DNA of 64,000 bases from DATKFM01 sp963851215 (GTDB taxonomy: Bacteria; Pseudomonadota; Alphaproteobacteria; Dongiales; Dongiaceae): NCBI GenBank assembly GCA_963851215.1, contig CAWKOG010000022.1, positions 1-64,000 on the forward strand, in the 5' to 3' direction. Positions 33,345-41,390 of this stretch are shown in pieces. A program made the translations under genes and the position numbers. The notes beneath the pieces were generated by a model, which did no database searches, was not told the DNA's origin, and saw only the letters and a list, made by a program, of their open reading frames with translations. Position 1 is the first letter of the stretch; every line of letters starts with the position of its first letter.

Positions 33345-34266
33345 AGCGCTCCTGCTTGGCGGCGGCTTCCCGGATGGTCTGCATGAGCATGACGGTCGGC
33401 AGGCTTGCCGGAATGTCGGCGCGGGTGGTCAGGCCCACCGGACCGGTGATCTCCTGGGTTGCGACCGGCAACTCGGCCAGCACGCCATCGTCGATATCGT
33501 CGGCGACCACTCCCCGGGAAATGATCCATACCGCGTCGGTCATCCTGATATAGCGCCGGCCGAAAGCCATGGAGACGGTTTCGATCTGGTCGGGAACGGT
33601 GGCGATGCCGTTGGCGATCAGGAAGCGATCGACCATCGGCCGGATGATGGCGCCTTCGGTCGGCATCAACACCGTATAGTCCGTGAATTTCCGGAGATCG
33701 AACGGCTTCAGGGCCAACAATGGATGACCCGGCCGGACAATGAACGCGACCGTCTCGGAATAGAGATGCTCGAAGCTGAGGCCCGTCATCAGGTCGGGAT
33801 CGGCGAGGCGGCCAACGACCAGATCCAGATCACCGGTGCGGAGCTGGGACAACAGCACGGAGTTCGGCCCGGTGATCACCCGCACCACCGTGCCCATGTT
33901 CTCCTGTTTGAAGAGCTGCACGGCCGTTGGCATCACCCGCGTCGAGACGGTCGGCAAGGCGCCCACCTTGATCGCCATCCCGCCCTTGGTGCGGGCCTGG
34001 GTGATGAAATCGATGCCCTGGCGCAGCGCCGTGATGCTGGCCCCGGCATAGCGGAGGAAAACCTCGCCGAAGCGGGTCAGCGCCACTCCACGGCCGCGGC
34101 GTTCGAACAGGGCGACACCCAGGAGATCTTCGAGCTCCAAAATCGTCTTGGAGACAGCCGGCTGGGTGACCGATAACGCCGCAGCGGCTTTCACGACGCT
34201 TTGCTGGCGCGCCACCTCGAGAAAGCATTGAATATGCCGGTACTTGACCCGTTGATCGATCGCCAT
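33262..34266 (-). CDS. pcaQ: LysR-type regulator PcaQ
   Basis: LysR-family activator of protocatechuate catabolism; in rhizobia and agrobacteria PcaQ responds to beta-carboxy-cis,cis-muconate. The N-terminal winged helix reads KYRHIQCFLEVARQQSVVKA and LSVTQPAVSKTILELEDLLG, with VALFERRGRG. The effector domain includes GDLDLVVGRLADPDLMTGL and GIATVPDQIETVSMAFGRRY, characteristic of this subfamily. It is divergent from pcaCHGB. Its C-terminal 28 codons run over the end of dctM in antisense, so the protein may be slightly longer than usual through loss of a stop. Confidence 0.88.
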   Translation of the reverse strand: MAIDQRVKYRHIQCFLEVARQQSVVKAAAALSVTQPAVSKTILELEDLLGVALFERRGRGVALTRFGEVFLRYAGASITALRQGIDFITQARTKGGMAIKVGALPTVSTRVMPTAVQLFKQENMGTVVRVITGPNSVLLSQLRTGDLDLVVGRLADPDLMTGLSFEHLYSETVAFIVRPGHPLLALKPFDLRKFTDYTVLMPTEGAIIRPMVDRFLIANGIATVPDQIETVSMAFGRRYIRMTDAVWIISRGVVADDIDDGVLAELPVATQEITGPVGLTTRADIPASLPTVMLMQTIREAAAKQERFTSTGARDQVPGRETAAPTKAAQYRRR

Positions 34267-34296
34267 GGCTGCGCCCCGAGATATATCAATTTGCTT

Positions 34297-34330
34297 ATGC
34301 TATCAGCATGAATGGTCATTATACATAACC
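34297..34330 (+). promoter_or_regulatory. Probable PcaQ-binding region between pcaQ and pcaC
   Basis: The 152-base space holds an inverted repeat ATGCT-ATC-AGCAT (34297-34309) and, next to it, GGTCAT-TATAC-ATAACC (34314-34330), an imperfect dyad with GGT and ACC ends that resembles the ATAACC-containing PcaQ boxes of rhizobia. The stretch is AT-rich compared with the coding sequence around it. Confidence 0.45.
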
Positions 34331-34418
34331 GAATGCAGCGGCCAAAATCCGTCCGACGTCATTCCAGACCCCTCCGCCGGCCCAGGCGCGGGGGCGACCC
34401 GCCGCAGGGAGACTAACC

Positions 34419-34859
34419 TTGCCTGATCAACCGAAGCCGCGCCCGCTGTTCGCCAAGGGCATGCAGACCAGGCGCGCCGTGCTGGGCGATGCCCATGTGG
34501 ACGGCGCCAAGGCGAGCCAGACGGATTTCGACGCGCCGTTCCAGGCGCTGATCACCGAGGGCGCCTGGGGCGCCGTTTGGTCACGGCCCCATTGGAGCAA
34601 GCGGGAAAGATCCATGGTCACCATCGCCCTGCTCGCGGCGCTCGGCCATGACGAGGAGTTGGCCATGCATGTGCGGGCCACGCGCAACACCGGCGCCACC
34701 GAGGAGGACTTGCGGGAGGCGATGATGCATGTGGCGATCTATGCCGGCGTTCCCGCGGCCAATCGCGCCATCAAGATCATCAAACAGACCTACGCCGCCA
34801 CGGATTCGGGACGGCGCAAGAGATCCTCCCGCAAACCCAAGCGAGGCAATTCGGCATGA
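34419..34859 (+). CDS. pcaC: 4-carboxymuconolactone decarboxylase
   Basis: Cytoplasmic enzyme converting gamma-carboxymuconolactone to beta-ketoadipate enol-lactone. Intact at 146 residues, with the family core: TDFDAPFQALITEGAWGAVW, then SKRERSMVTIALLAALGHDE and MHVRATRNTGATEEDLREAM with MHVAIYAGVPAANRA. TTG at 34419 after CAGGGAG is the start. The C-terminal basic tail (GRRKRSSRKPKRG) is longer than usual. Its stop overlaps the pcaH start by four bases. Confidence 0.93.
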   Translation: MPDQPKPRPLFAKGMQTRRAVLGDAHVDGAKASQTDFDAPFQALITEGAWGAVWSRPHWSKRERSMVTIALLAALGHDEELAMHVRATRNTGATEEDLREAMMHVAIYAGVPAANRAIKIIKQTYAATDSGRRKRSSRKPKRGNSA

Positions 34860-35581
34860 ACGAGGTCCAGGAGTTCATGCGGCGCGACCGCAATTGGCAT
34901 CCGCCAGGGGATACGCCCGGCTACAAATCCACGGTACTGCGCTCGCCGCGCCGTGCCCTGTTCTCGCTACCGCAATCGGCAGGCGAGATGACCGGGCCCG
35001 TGTTCGGTCATGGCATGCTGGACCCTTTGGACAACGACCTCATCCGCAATTACGCCGCCGATGGCGAAGCGATCGGCCAGCGCATCGTCGTGCATGGCCA
35101 GGTGCTGGACGAGAATGCCCGCCCGGTCGCCGGCACGCTGATCGAAATCTGGCAGGCCAATGCCGGCGGGCGCTATCGCCATCTGCGCGACCAGTATGTT
35201 GCGGCGCTCGATCCGAACTTCGGCGGCGGCGGCCGTTGCCTCAGCGACGCCGAGGGCAAGTATACTTTCCGTACGATCCGGCCGGGTCCCTATCCCTGGC
35301 GCAACAACGGGTCCGAGTGGCGACCGGCGCATATTCACCTCTCGATCTTCGGCCATGCGTTCGCCCAGCGGCTGGTGACGCAGCTCTATTTCGAAGGCGA
35401 CCCGCTGATCTCCCGTTGCCCGATCGTCAACACGATCCGGGATCCGGCGGCAATCGGCCAACTGACGGCCAAGCTCGACATGGCCAACATGATTCCGTTC
35501 GACAGCCTGGTCTACCGTTTCGACATCGTGTTGCGGGGCCGCCGCTCGACATTCTTCGAAAACCGCCGCGAGGGGAACTGA
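34856..35581 (+). CDS. pcaH: Protocatechuate 3,4-dioxygenase beta chain
   Basis: Iron-containing subunit of the intradiol dioxygenase that opens protocatechuate to beta-carboxy-cis,cis-muconate. Intact at 241 residues. Seen: PGYKSTVLRSPRRALFSLP (N-terminal arm), GTLIEIWQANAGGRYRH, IRPGPYPWRNN (Tyr ligand) and RPAHIHLSIFG (His-x-His ligands). It ends in LRGRRSTFFENR. ATG at 34856 overlaps the pcaC stop and pcaG begins one base after its stop, so the subunits are translationally coupled. Confidence 0.95.
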   Translation: MNEVQEFMRRDRNWHPPGDTPGYKSTVLRSPRRALFSLPQSAGEMTGPVFGHGMLDPLDNDLIRNYAADGEAIGQRIVVHGQVLDENARPVAGTLIEIWQANAGGRYRHLRDQYVAALDPNFGGGGRCLSDAEGKYTFRTIRPGPYPWRNNGSEWRPAHIHLSIFGHAFAQRLVTQLYFEGDPLISRCPIVNTIRDPAAIGQLTAKLDMANMIPFDSLVYRFDIVLRGRRSTFFENRREGN

Positions 35582-35582
35582 T

Positions 35583-36173
35583 ATGTCAGCATCGACCTTG
35601 AAGGAAACGCCGTCGCAAACTGCCGGGCCATTCGTGCATATCGGCACGGTGCCTGCGGCCGCCGGCCTGCGGACGCGCTCGCAGGAGCGGCTGAACGTCC
35701 TTGCCAATGCCGCGACCGCCGGCGAGCAGATCGTCATCGAAGGCGTAATCCATGACGGCGCCGGTGCGGCGGTGACCGACGCGATGCTGGAAATCTGGCA
35801 GGCCGCGGCCGATGGCCAGTATGGCAGCGCCGTCTTTTCCGGCTGGGGCCGCGCGGTGACGGATTTCACCACGGGCCTCTTCCGGTTCGAGACCATCAAG
35901 CCCGGCGCGACCCGCGCGCGGGACGGCCGGCCGCAGGCACCCCATGTCTCCTTCTCGATCTTCGCCAGGGGCATCAACACCCATTTGCAAACTCGCATGT
36001 ATTTCGCCGAGGAGACGGCGGCCAACAAGGACGATCCCGTTCTGGAGGCGGTGGCCCAGCCCGACCTGATCGCCACGCTGATCGCGCGGAAGGAAGTAAA
36101 GCCGGGTCCGGCGGTTTATCGCTTCGACATTCATCTGCAGGGCGACCTCGAAACCGTGTTCTTTGATTTCTGA
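35583..36173 (+). CDS. pcaG: Protocatechuate 3,4-dioxygenase alpha chain
   Basis: Partner subunit of PcaH; it shares the intradiol dioxygenase fold but lacks the iron ligands. Intact at 196 residues: LKETPSQTAGPFVHIGTVP near the start, DAMLEIWQAAADGQYG in the middle, APHVSFSIFARGINTHLQTR then MYFAEE, and the end AVYRFDIHLQGDLETVFFDF, all typical of PcaG. It lies immediately after pcaH. Confidence 0.95.
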   Translation: MSASTLKETPSQTAGPFVHIGTVPAAAGLRTRSQERLNVLANAATAGEQIVIEGVIHDGAGAAVTDAMLEIWQAAADGQYGSAVFSGWGRAVTDFTTGLFRFETIKPGATRARDGRPQAPHVSFSIFARGINTHLQTRMYFAEETAANKDDPVLEAVAQPDLIATLIARKEVKPGPAVYRFDIHLQGDLETVFFDF

Positions 36174-36195
36174 CGCCTCGAGACGGGCTGCCGGC

Positions 36196-37254
36196 ATGAG
36201 CGTTTCCGCTTTCGATCATCCCTGGCTGAGCCCGTTGCTTGGCGACGTGGAGACGGCGCGGCATTTCACGCCGGAGGCCGAACTGGACGCCATGCTGGCA
36301 TTCGAGGTGGCGCTGGCCAGGGCCGAGGCGGCTCACGGCGTGATCCCGGCGGAGGCCGCGGCAGCAATCATCCGCACTGCCGAATCCTTCAAGCCTGACA
36401 TGGCAGAGTTGGCACAAGCCACTGCGCGCGACGGTATGGTGGTGCCGGAGTGGGTTGATCAATTGCGCCGTGCCGCCGGCGCGCCCCACGACGCGCATGT
36501 TCACTTCGGGTCCACCAGCCAGGATGTTCTGGACACCAGCTTGGTACTGCGCCTGAAGCCGCTGCTTGGGATTTTCGACACACGGCTCGCTCGCCTCGCT
36601 GAGCGCTTGTCAGAGTTGTCACGGAAACATGGAAGCCAATCCCTGATGGCCCACACCCGCATGCAGCGGGCCTTGCCGATCACCTGGGCCGACAAGATCG
36701 CCGCATGGCGGGCGCCGCTGGTCCGCCACCGGCAACGGCTGGCGGAGTTGCAGCCGCGTCTGCTAGTGCTCCAATTCGGCGGGCCCGTGGGCACATTGGA
36801 GAAACTGGGTGACAAAGGGCCGGCTGTTGCCGCAACGCTTGCGCAAGAACTCGGGCTGGTGCCGGCAGGCTCCTGGCATACGGAACGGGACAACTTGGCA
36901 GAATTTGCTGGCTGGCTGTCGCTGGTCGCGGGTAGTCTGGGCAAGATCGGCCAGGATATCGCGCTGCTGGCTCAGAACGAGATCGCCGCGGTCACGGTGA
37001 CCGGCGGCGGTAAATCCTCCGCCATGCATCATAAAGCCAATCCGGTGCAGGCGGAGATCCTGGTCACGCTGGCCGGCTACAACTCTGCCCAGCTTTCCGC
37101 CATGCATCGGGCCCTGGTCCAGGAGTACGAACGCTCCGGCGCGGCCTGGACGCTGGAGTGGATGGTGCTGCCGCCGATGACGGTCGCCACCGGCGCCTCG
37201 TTGGCCCGTGGCCTGACGCTGCTGGATGCGTTGAGGATCAGCGCCAAAGCTTAG
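36196..37254 (+). CDS. pcaB: 3-carboxy-cis,cis-muconate cycloisomerase
   Basis: Fumarase/aspartase-superfamily enzyme that lactonises beta-carboxymuconate to gamma-carboxymuconolactone. Features: DHPWLSPLLGDVETARHFTP (start region), DAHVHFGSTSQDVLDTSLVL (HxGxTSQD), LMAHTRMQRALPITWADKI and the superfamily signature GGGKSSAMHHKANPVQAEIL. It ends at residue 353, the shorter form seen in alphaproteobacteria. ATG at 36196 is 22 bases after pcaG. With pcaC, pcaH and pcaG it takes protocatechuate to the enol-lactone; pcaD, pcaIJ and pcaF are not in the window. Confidence 0.93.
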   Translation: MSVSAFDHPWLSPLLGDVETARHFTPEAELDAMLAFEVALARAEAAHGVIPAEAAAAIIRTAESFKPDMAELAQATARDGMVVPEWVDQLRRAAGAPHDAHVHFGSTSQDVLDTSLVLRLKPLLGIFDTRLARLAERLSELSRKHGSQSLMAHTRMQRALPITWADKIAAWRAPLVRHRQRLAELQPRLLVLQFGGPVGTLEKLGDKGPAVAATLAQELGLVPAGSWHTERDNLAEFAGWLSLVAGSLGKIGQDIALLAQNEIAAVTVTGGGKSSAMHHKANPVQAEILVTLAGYNSAQLSAMHRALVQEYERSGAAWTLEWMVLPPMTVATGASLARGLTLLDALRISAKA

Positions 37255-37460
37255 GACAATACGGTCGGGTTGTTTTTCACGCGGGTGCACAGCAAGCAAT
37301 TGCTCCAACAGCGAAATGTTTTCGACTAAGTAAATTTATCGAATTCAACCCTCCGCTGATTCAGCACGCCCGCTGCCGGCAACAGCGTCAAAGCGTCATA
37401 TCAGAATATGATCATACTTCCGCCATTCCGAATTGAATGCGGCCAATCGATTTCTTCACA

Positions 37461-37667
37461 ATGTCCAACATCGAGTCCGTCGGAATAATTCGTGACGGCG
37501 ATGTGCATTCTAGCGTACTGGAATCACCAAGTAAAGGAATATTATCTTATACCGACCTCCTCTACAGCGAAGCGCCGGTCGGGACGAGCGTGATGCACGA
37601 ATTGGGCTCCGTCGCCACCGCCGTCAACGCCGGCCTGTATCGCCAGAAGCGCCGCAGGAAGACTTGA
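37461..37667 (+). CDS. Small hypothetical protein in an AT-rich patch
   Basis: I do not recognise it. About 68 residues starting at MSNIESVGIIRDGDVHSSVL, with a basic tail ending KRRRKT; no signal peptide or membrane segment. An in-frame upstream ATG exists at 37437. The stretch 37260-37560 is visibly poorer in G+C than its neighbours, and codon use differs, which may mean recent acquisition. It precedes the 2OG-Fe(II) oxygenase gene. Confidence 0.35.
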   Translation: MSNIESVGIIRDGDVHSSVLESPSKGILSYTDLLYSEAPVGTSVMHELGSVATAVNAGLYRQKRRRKT

Positions 37668-37807
37668 AGCATGCCGTCCCTCACCATGACTGGCCAGAAA
37701 TCCAGCCGCAGCGATCAGAAATCCTCGGCCGTCGTTCCTTGTTGCGTGATTCCATGAAGCTCAGGCAGAATCCCGCAGAAGATCATTCCCTGCCGGATAG
37801 GGCGGAC

Positions 37808-38465
37808 ATGAGTCTGGAAGTTGGCGTCACGCCTGACATCTCACTGGCCTTTACCGTGCCGGTGATGGTGCGTCGGATATCCGGGTTCGAAATCGGTCAA
37901 CCCAGGACTACGCAAAGCAATCCTCTGGCGCGAGCAGACCAGCGCCGGCCGCAGCAAAAGCAACGCCGGCGGATGGCAATCGGATCAGACACTGCTTTCC
38001 TGGCCCGAGCCGGAAATCTCCCCGCTGAAGAAATGGATCGACGATGCCGTGCGTGAGATGTGCGAACTGCCATTGCGCGGCCAACCCGGGAAGCTGCAAC
38101 TCGGCTATCGGGCTGCAGCCTGGGCCAACGTCAATCGGAACGGCCACTACAACACAACGCATGTCCATGCTGGCAGCCACTGGTCGGTCGTCTACTATGT
38201 CGATACCGGGGAGGAGGAACCGGGTCATCCGGCCAATGGGCAACTCGAAATCCGCGATCCGCGACCGGCCGCCGTCTTCGGCCGGCTGCCTGAATTCATG
38301 TTCGGCCGGCACATGACGATCAAGCCTCAGCGAGGCCTTCTGCTTGTCTTTCCGGCCTGGCTCGAGCATGGCGTACGGCCCTACTTTGGCACCGGAGAGC
38401 GCATTTCGATTGCCGTCAATATCGATATCACCCGGTTCGAGATCGAAGGCGCGCCGACGGCATAG
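37808..38465 (+). CDS. 2OG-Fe(II) oxygenase (TIGR02466-type), one frame break
   Basis: Putative 2-oxoglutarate/Fe(II)-dependent hydroxylase. The N-terminus reads DISLAFTVPVMVRRI; after a frame change near 37880 it continues NPGLRKAILWREQTSAGRSK, SNAGGWQSDQTLLSWPEPEI. The second part shows NTTHVHAGSHWSVVYYVDTG (first metal His), PAWLEHGVRPY (second His) and GERISIAVNI with the Arg for 2OG. This arrangement is typical of a family found in bacteria and phages whose substrate is unknown. ATG at 37808 is the proposed start. Confidence 0.7.
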
Positions 38466-38633
38466 CATTGACGAGTGGAAGCGAGCTCGCAGGCGGCAGG
38501 TTTTCTTAGAGCGGTCTGCCTAAGCGACGGCTGCATTTCCTGCCCTTGATCCAAATGCCCGTCAGATGCAACCTTGCCGCGCGCGGACAGACGGCCGCAA
38601 TGGCGGCCAGCCGAATCAGTGGAAGTGAGCCAG

Positions 38634-38912
38634 ATGCTGCTCGCCAGCCAAAGTTTCGCGCCAGATAATATTGCCCGGATGCGCGCAGCGCTGATCGGCG
38701 AACTGAGCCGCCGGCCGCGGCCGGCCTATTGCGACGATCTGTTCATCGATGGAGCGGAGACCGTGATACTCCCGGCCTATTCCCGCTTGCTGGCGGAGGA
38801 CGAGAAATCCCTGCGGTTGCGGTATTACGAGATGTATCCGACGGGCACGGCGCTGCTGCGACCGGAGGCGCAAGCACTGGACGATAGGCCGCAGCTTACG
38901 GCATCAGGGTGA
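38634..38912 (+). CDS. Hypothetical protein, small
   Basis: Not recognised. About 92 residues from MLLASQSFAPDNIARMRAAL, with acidic and helical character (PAYSRLLAEDEKSLRLRYYE); no signal or membrane segment. An in-frame ATG at 38574 would lengthen it. Its end overlaps the selD 3' end by 17 bases in convergent orientation. It could be a real orphan or a gene fragment. Confidence 0.35.
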   Translation: MLLASQSFAPDNIARMRAALIGELSRRPRPAYCDDLFIDGAETVILPAYSRLLAEDEKSLRLRYYEMYPTGTALLRPEAQALDDRPQLTASG

Positions 38913-41116
38913 TCCGTGGCGCTTTGACTATTGCCGTAACGCTGCCGATACAGGCGGCCTGGGGCGCGCCATTGGCGCGCAGTTCGGTCAAGCAGGTTTC
39001 CAGGTTTTCCGCGGGGACGCCCGCCAGCAAGCCGCCTGCAGTCTGCGGATCGTAGAGCAGCGCTATCAGCGGGTTGCCCGGCTGCACGCCACCACCATCC
39101 ACGTTCGTCCCGTGGGCCAGGTTTTGCGGTGCCAGACTGCTGGCAAATCCTTGTGCCAGAAGTTCCAGCGAACCCTCCAGCGCCGGTACGGACTTCACCG
39201 ACAGTTCAGCGCTCATTTGCGAAGCGCGCAGCATCTCCAGCAGATGGCCGGCGAGACCGAAGCCCGTGACGTCGGTGCAGGCGCGCGCGCCATGGCGCTG
39301 CAGCGTCTCGGCAGCGGAACGGCTGGAGATCAGCATCAACTCCAGCGCGCCCTCAATCCAGATGCCACGCGCCTTGCCGCGCATATCGGCAGCGAACAAA
39401 GCTCCGGTGCCCAGCGGCTTGGTCAGAATCAGCGCGTCTCCGGTCTTGAGGCCGCTCTTGCGCCAGAGCCGCTCCGGCACGGCCGTTCCATTGACCGTCA
39501 GGCCGAAAGCGAGTTCCGCGCCCTCGCCCGTATGGCCGCCGATCAGCGCCGCGCCAGCCTCTTTCAACGTCTCGGTGGCGCCCGCCAGGAGTTGATAGAG
39601 ATCGGCTTCGACTTTCGCTTCCGCGCCATGTGGCAGCGTGACGATGGCCAGCGCGGTCTGTGGTGCCGCACCCATGGCATAGAGATCGCCGAGACAATGA
39701 TTGGCGGCGATGCGGCCGAAGAGGTAGGGATCGTCGATGAATGCCCGGAAGAAATCGACGCTCTGCACGAGCAACTGATTTCCCGACAGGGTCACCACTG
39801 CCGCGTCGTCGGCAGGATCGAGGCCGACGAGGACGTCGGACCGCAACTCCGGCTGCAAGCGGCGCAACACCCGCGCCAGCAGCTCGCTGCCGACCTTGGC
39901 GCCGCAGCCGCCGCAGCGCATATCCATCTCGGCTGCGCCATTTCTCGGCGGCGCCATGGCGCCCATGGAGTCGAGCTGCTGGTACATGCGCATCCAGCGG
40001 CGGTCGATGTAGTCCTTGAGCCGCCAGACCCAGGCACCCTCGGCGCTCCAGCGGCCGCGGGAGGCGACGGCATATTTGTCGCCGGTGGAGATCAGCGCCA
40101 GATGGTGCCGTTGCGGCCGGTAGCGTTGCATCGGCTCGCCGCGGCAGGCACGGCGCAGATTGCGGGCAAGCGGCGGTCCTTCGCGCACGGCGAAGACGCC
40201 GGACTTCGGCAGGCGACGGCTGGCCAAGGCCGCGACATCGCCGGCGGCGAAGACGAAGCGGTGGGACGTCGATTGCAGGCACTCGTTCACGGCGATGAAG
40301 CCGCGCTCATCGAGAGCGAGGCCGGTCTGCCGCAACCAGGGGGCCGGCGCCGCGTTGGTCAGCCCAACGCGGTGTCGAAGGAGATCTCTTCGCCGGTCTC
40401 GCAGCGAAGCGGCCCGGCTTCACTGCAGATCACGCGCCGCTCCAGATGGAGTTCCACGCCGCGCGCGCGGACGGCCCGGGTCAGGCATGGGCGAACGCCG
40501 GGATTATGCTCGGGCAGCAGCTCGGCCTTGTCGGTGACGATGGCGAATCGGACATCGGCCCGGGCCGCGCGACCTTCAGGCGATGTTGCAGCGCAAGGCA
40601 AATTTCCGTACCGCCGGCCCCGCCACCGACGATAACGACTGCGGACCGGCTGTCCATTGCGGTGCAGCAAAGACGCCTCGATCGCTGGCCAGCGGCCAGA
40701 AAGCCGTCGATCGGCTTACCGGAAGTGTGTGTTCCGGGGCGCCAGGCACGTCGCGCCAATCGGGCCTCGAGCCGATATCCAGGGAGAGATAGTCGAAATC
40801 CACAGGCGGCCGGCGGTCGCAAAGCGCGCGGCGGCGCGGATAGATCGAGCCCGGTCGCCGGAGCTGTGAAACAGCCGCGCTCCGGCCAACTGCGCCAACG
40901 GCCGTAGATCGATATGGGCTTCCCCATGGCTGTAGTGCCCGGCCAAGAGGCCCGGCAGCATGCCCGAATAGGGCGTGTCGATATCGCGGCTGATCAGGGT
41001 CAGGCGCTGATGGCCGGCTCCGGCCGCAGGGCGAACCGGCGCAGCACCTCCACATGGCTGTGGCCGCCGCCGACCAGGACCAGGTCGCATTCTACTTTTC
41101 CGGAGCCTGCTTTCAT
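38896..41116 (-). CDS. selD: Bifunctional selenide, water dikinase with N-terminal FAD/NAD oxidoreductase domain, frame breaks
   Basis: Makes selenophosphate, the selenium donor for selenocysteine, from selenide and ATP. The C-terminal 310 residues are SelD: MRCGGCGAKVGSELLARVLR (active-site Cys and Lys loop), GLDPADDAAVV, QSVDFFRAFIDDPYLFGRIA, HCLGDLYAMGA, GGHTGEGAELAFGLTVNG and DVTGFGLAGHLLEML. The N-terminal part is a pyridine-nucleotide-disulfide-oxidoreductase-like module: LVLVGGGHSHVEVLRRFAL, LTLISRDIDTPYSGMLPG, LAGHYSHGEAHIDLRPLA. Frame changes in this half lie between 40340 and 41010. ATG at 41116 (MKAGSGKVECDL). The fused form, about 740 residues, is common in alphaproteobacteria. 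It is divergent from the fdn-sel operon. Confidence 0.88.
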
Positions 41117-41390
41117 CTGGCGGTCGACGGGAAATGCGATCCTTCCTGGAGCGTAATACCGACTGCGAACTCGCGCGTCTCAACTTAGCAGATGCGAAGT
41201 GACATCCGGATCAAAACCAATCTCAGCGAATTGGTTGACTTTCGTCGCGGCTTCGCTGTCACCGAATCGTCTTGACGGCGAAATCCAACAGGGATCAAAC
41301 TTATTAGAACAAATCAAAAAAACAAGTCAATGCGGCGATGTTTGGGCCGCTTGACGGCGGCCCGGTGCCAGGCCAGGAGGGCAACCCATC
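41117..41390. promoter_or_regulatory. Divergent control region between selD and fdnG
   Basis: A 274-base non-coding space that must hold both promoters. A perfect 7-base hairpin GGGCCGC-TTGACG-GCGGCCC lies at 41344-41363, in the fdnG leader, and AGGAGG at 41375-41380 is the fdnG ribosome-binding site. An A/T-rich run with seven A is at about 41316-41323. I see no convincing FNR or NarL box. Confidence 0.4.

Noticed and set aside
34419..34859. Alkylhydroperoxidase AhpD
   Set aside because: It shares the carboxymuconolactone decarboxylase fold, but lacks the CxxC of AhpD and lies in a pca operon.
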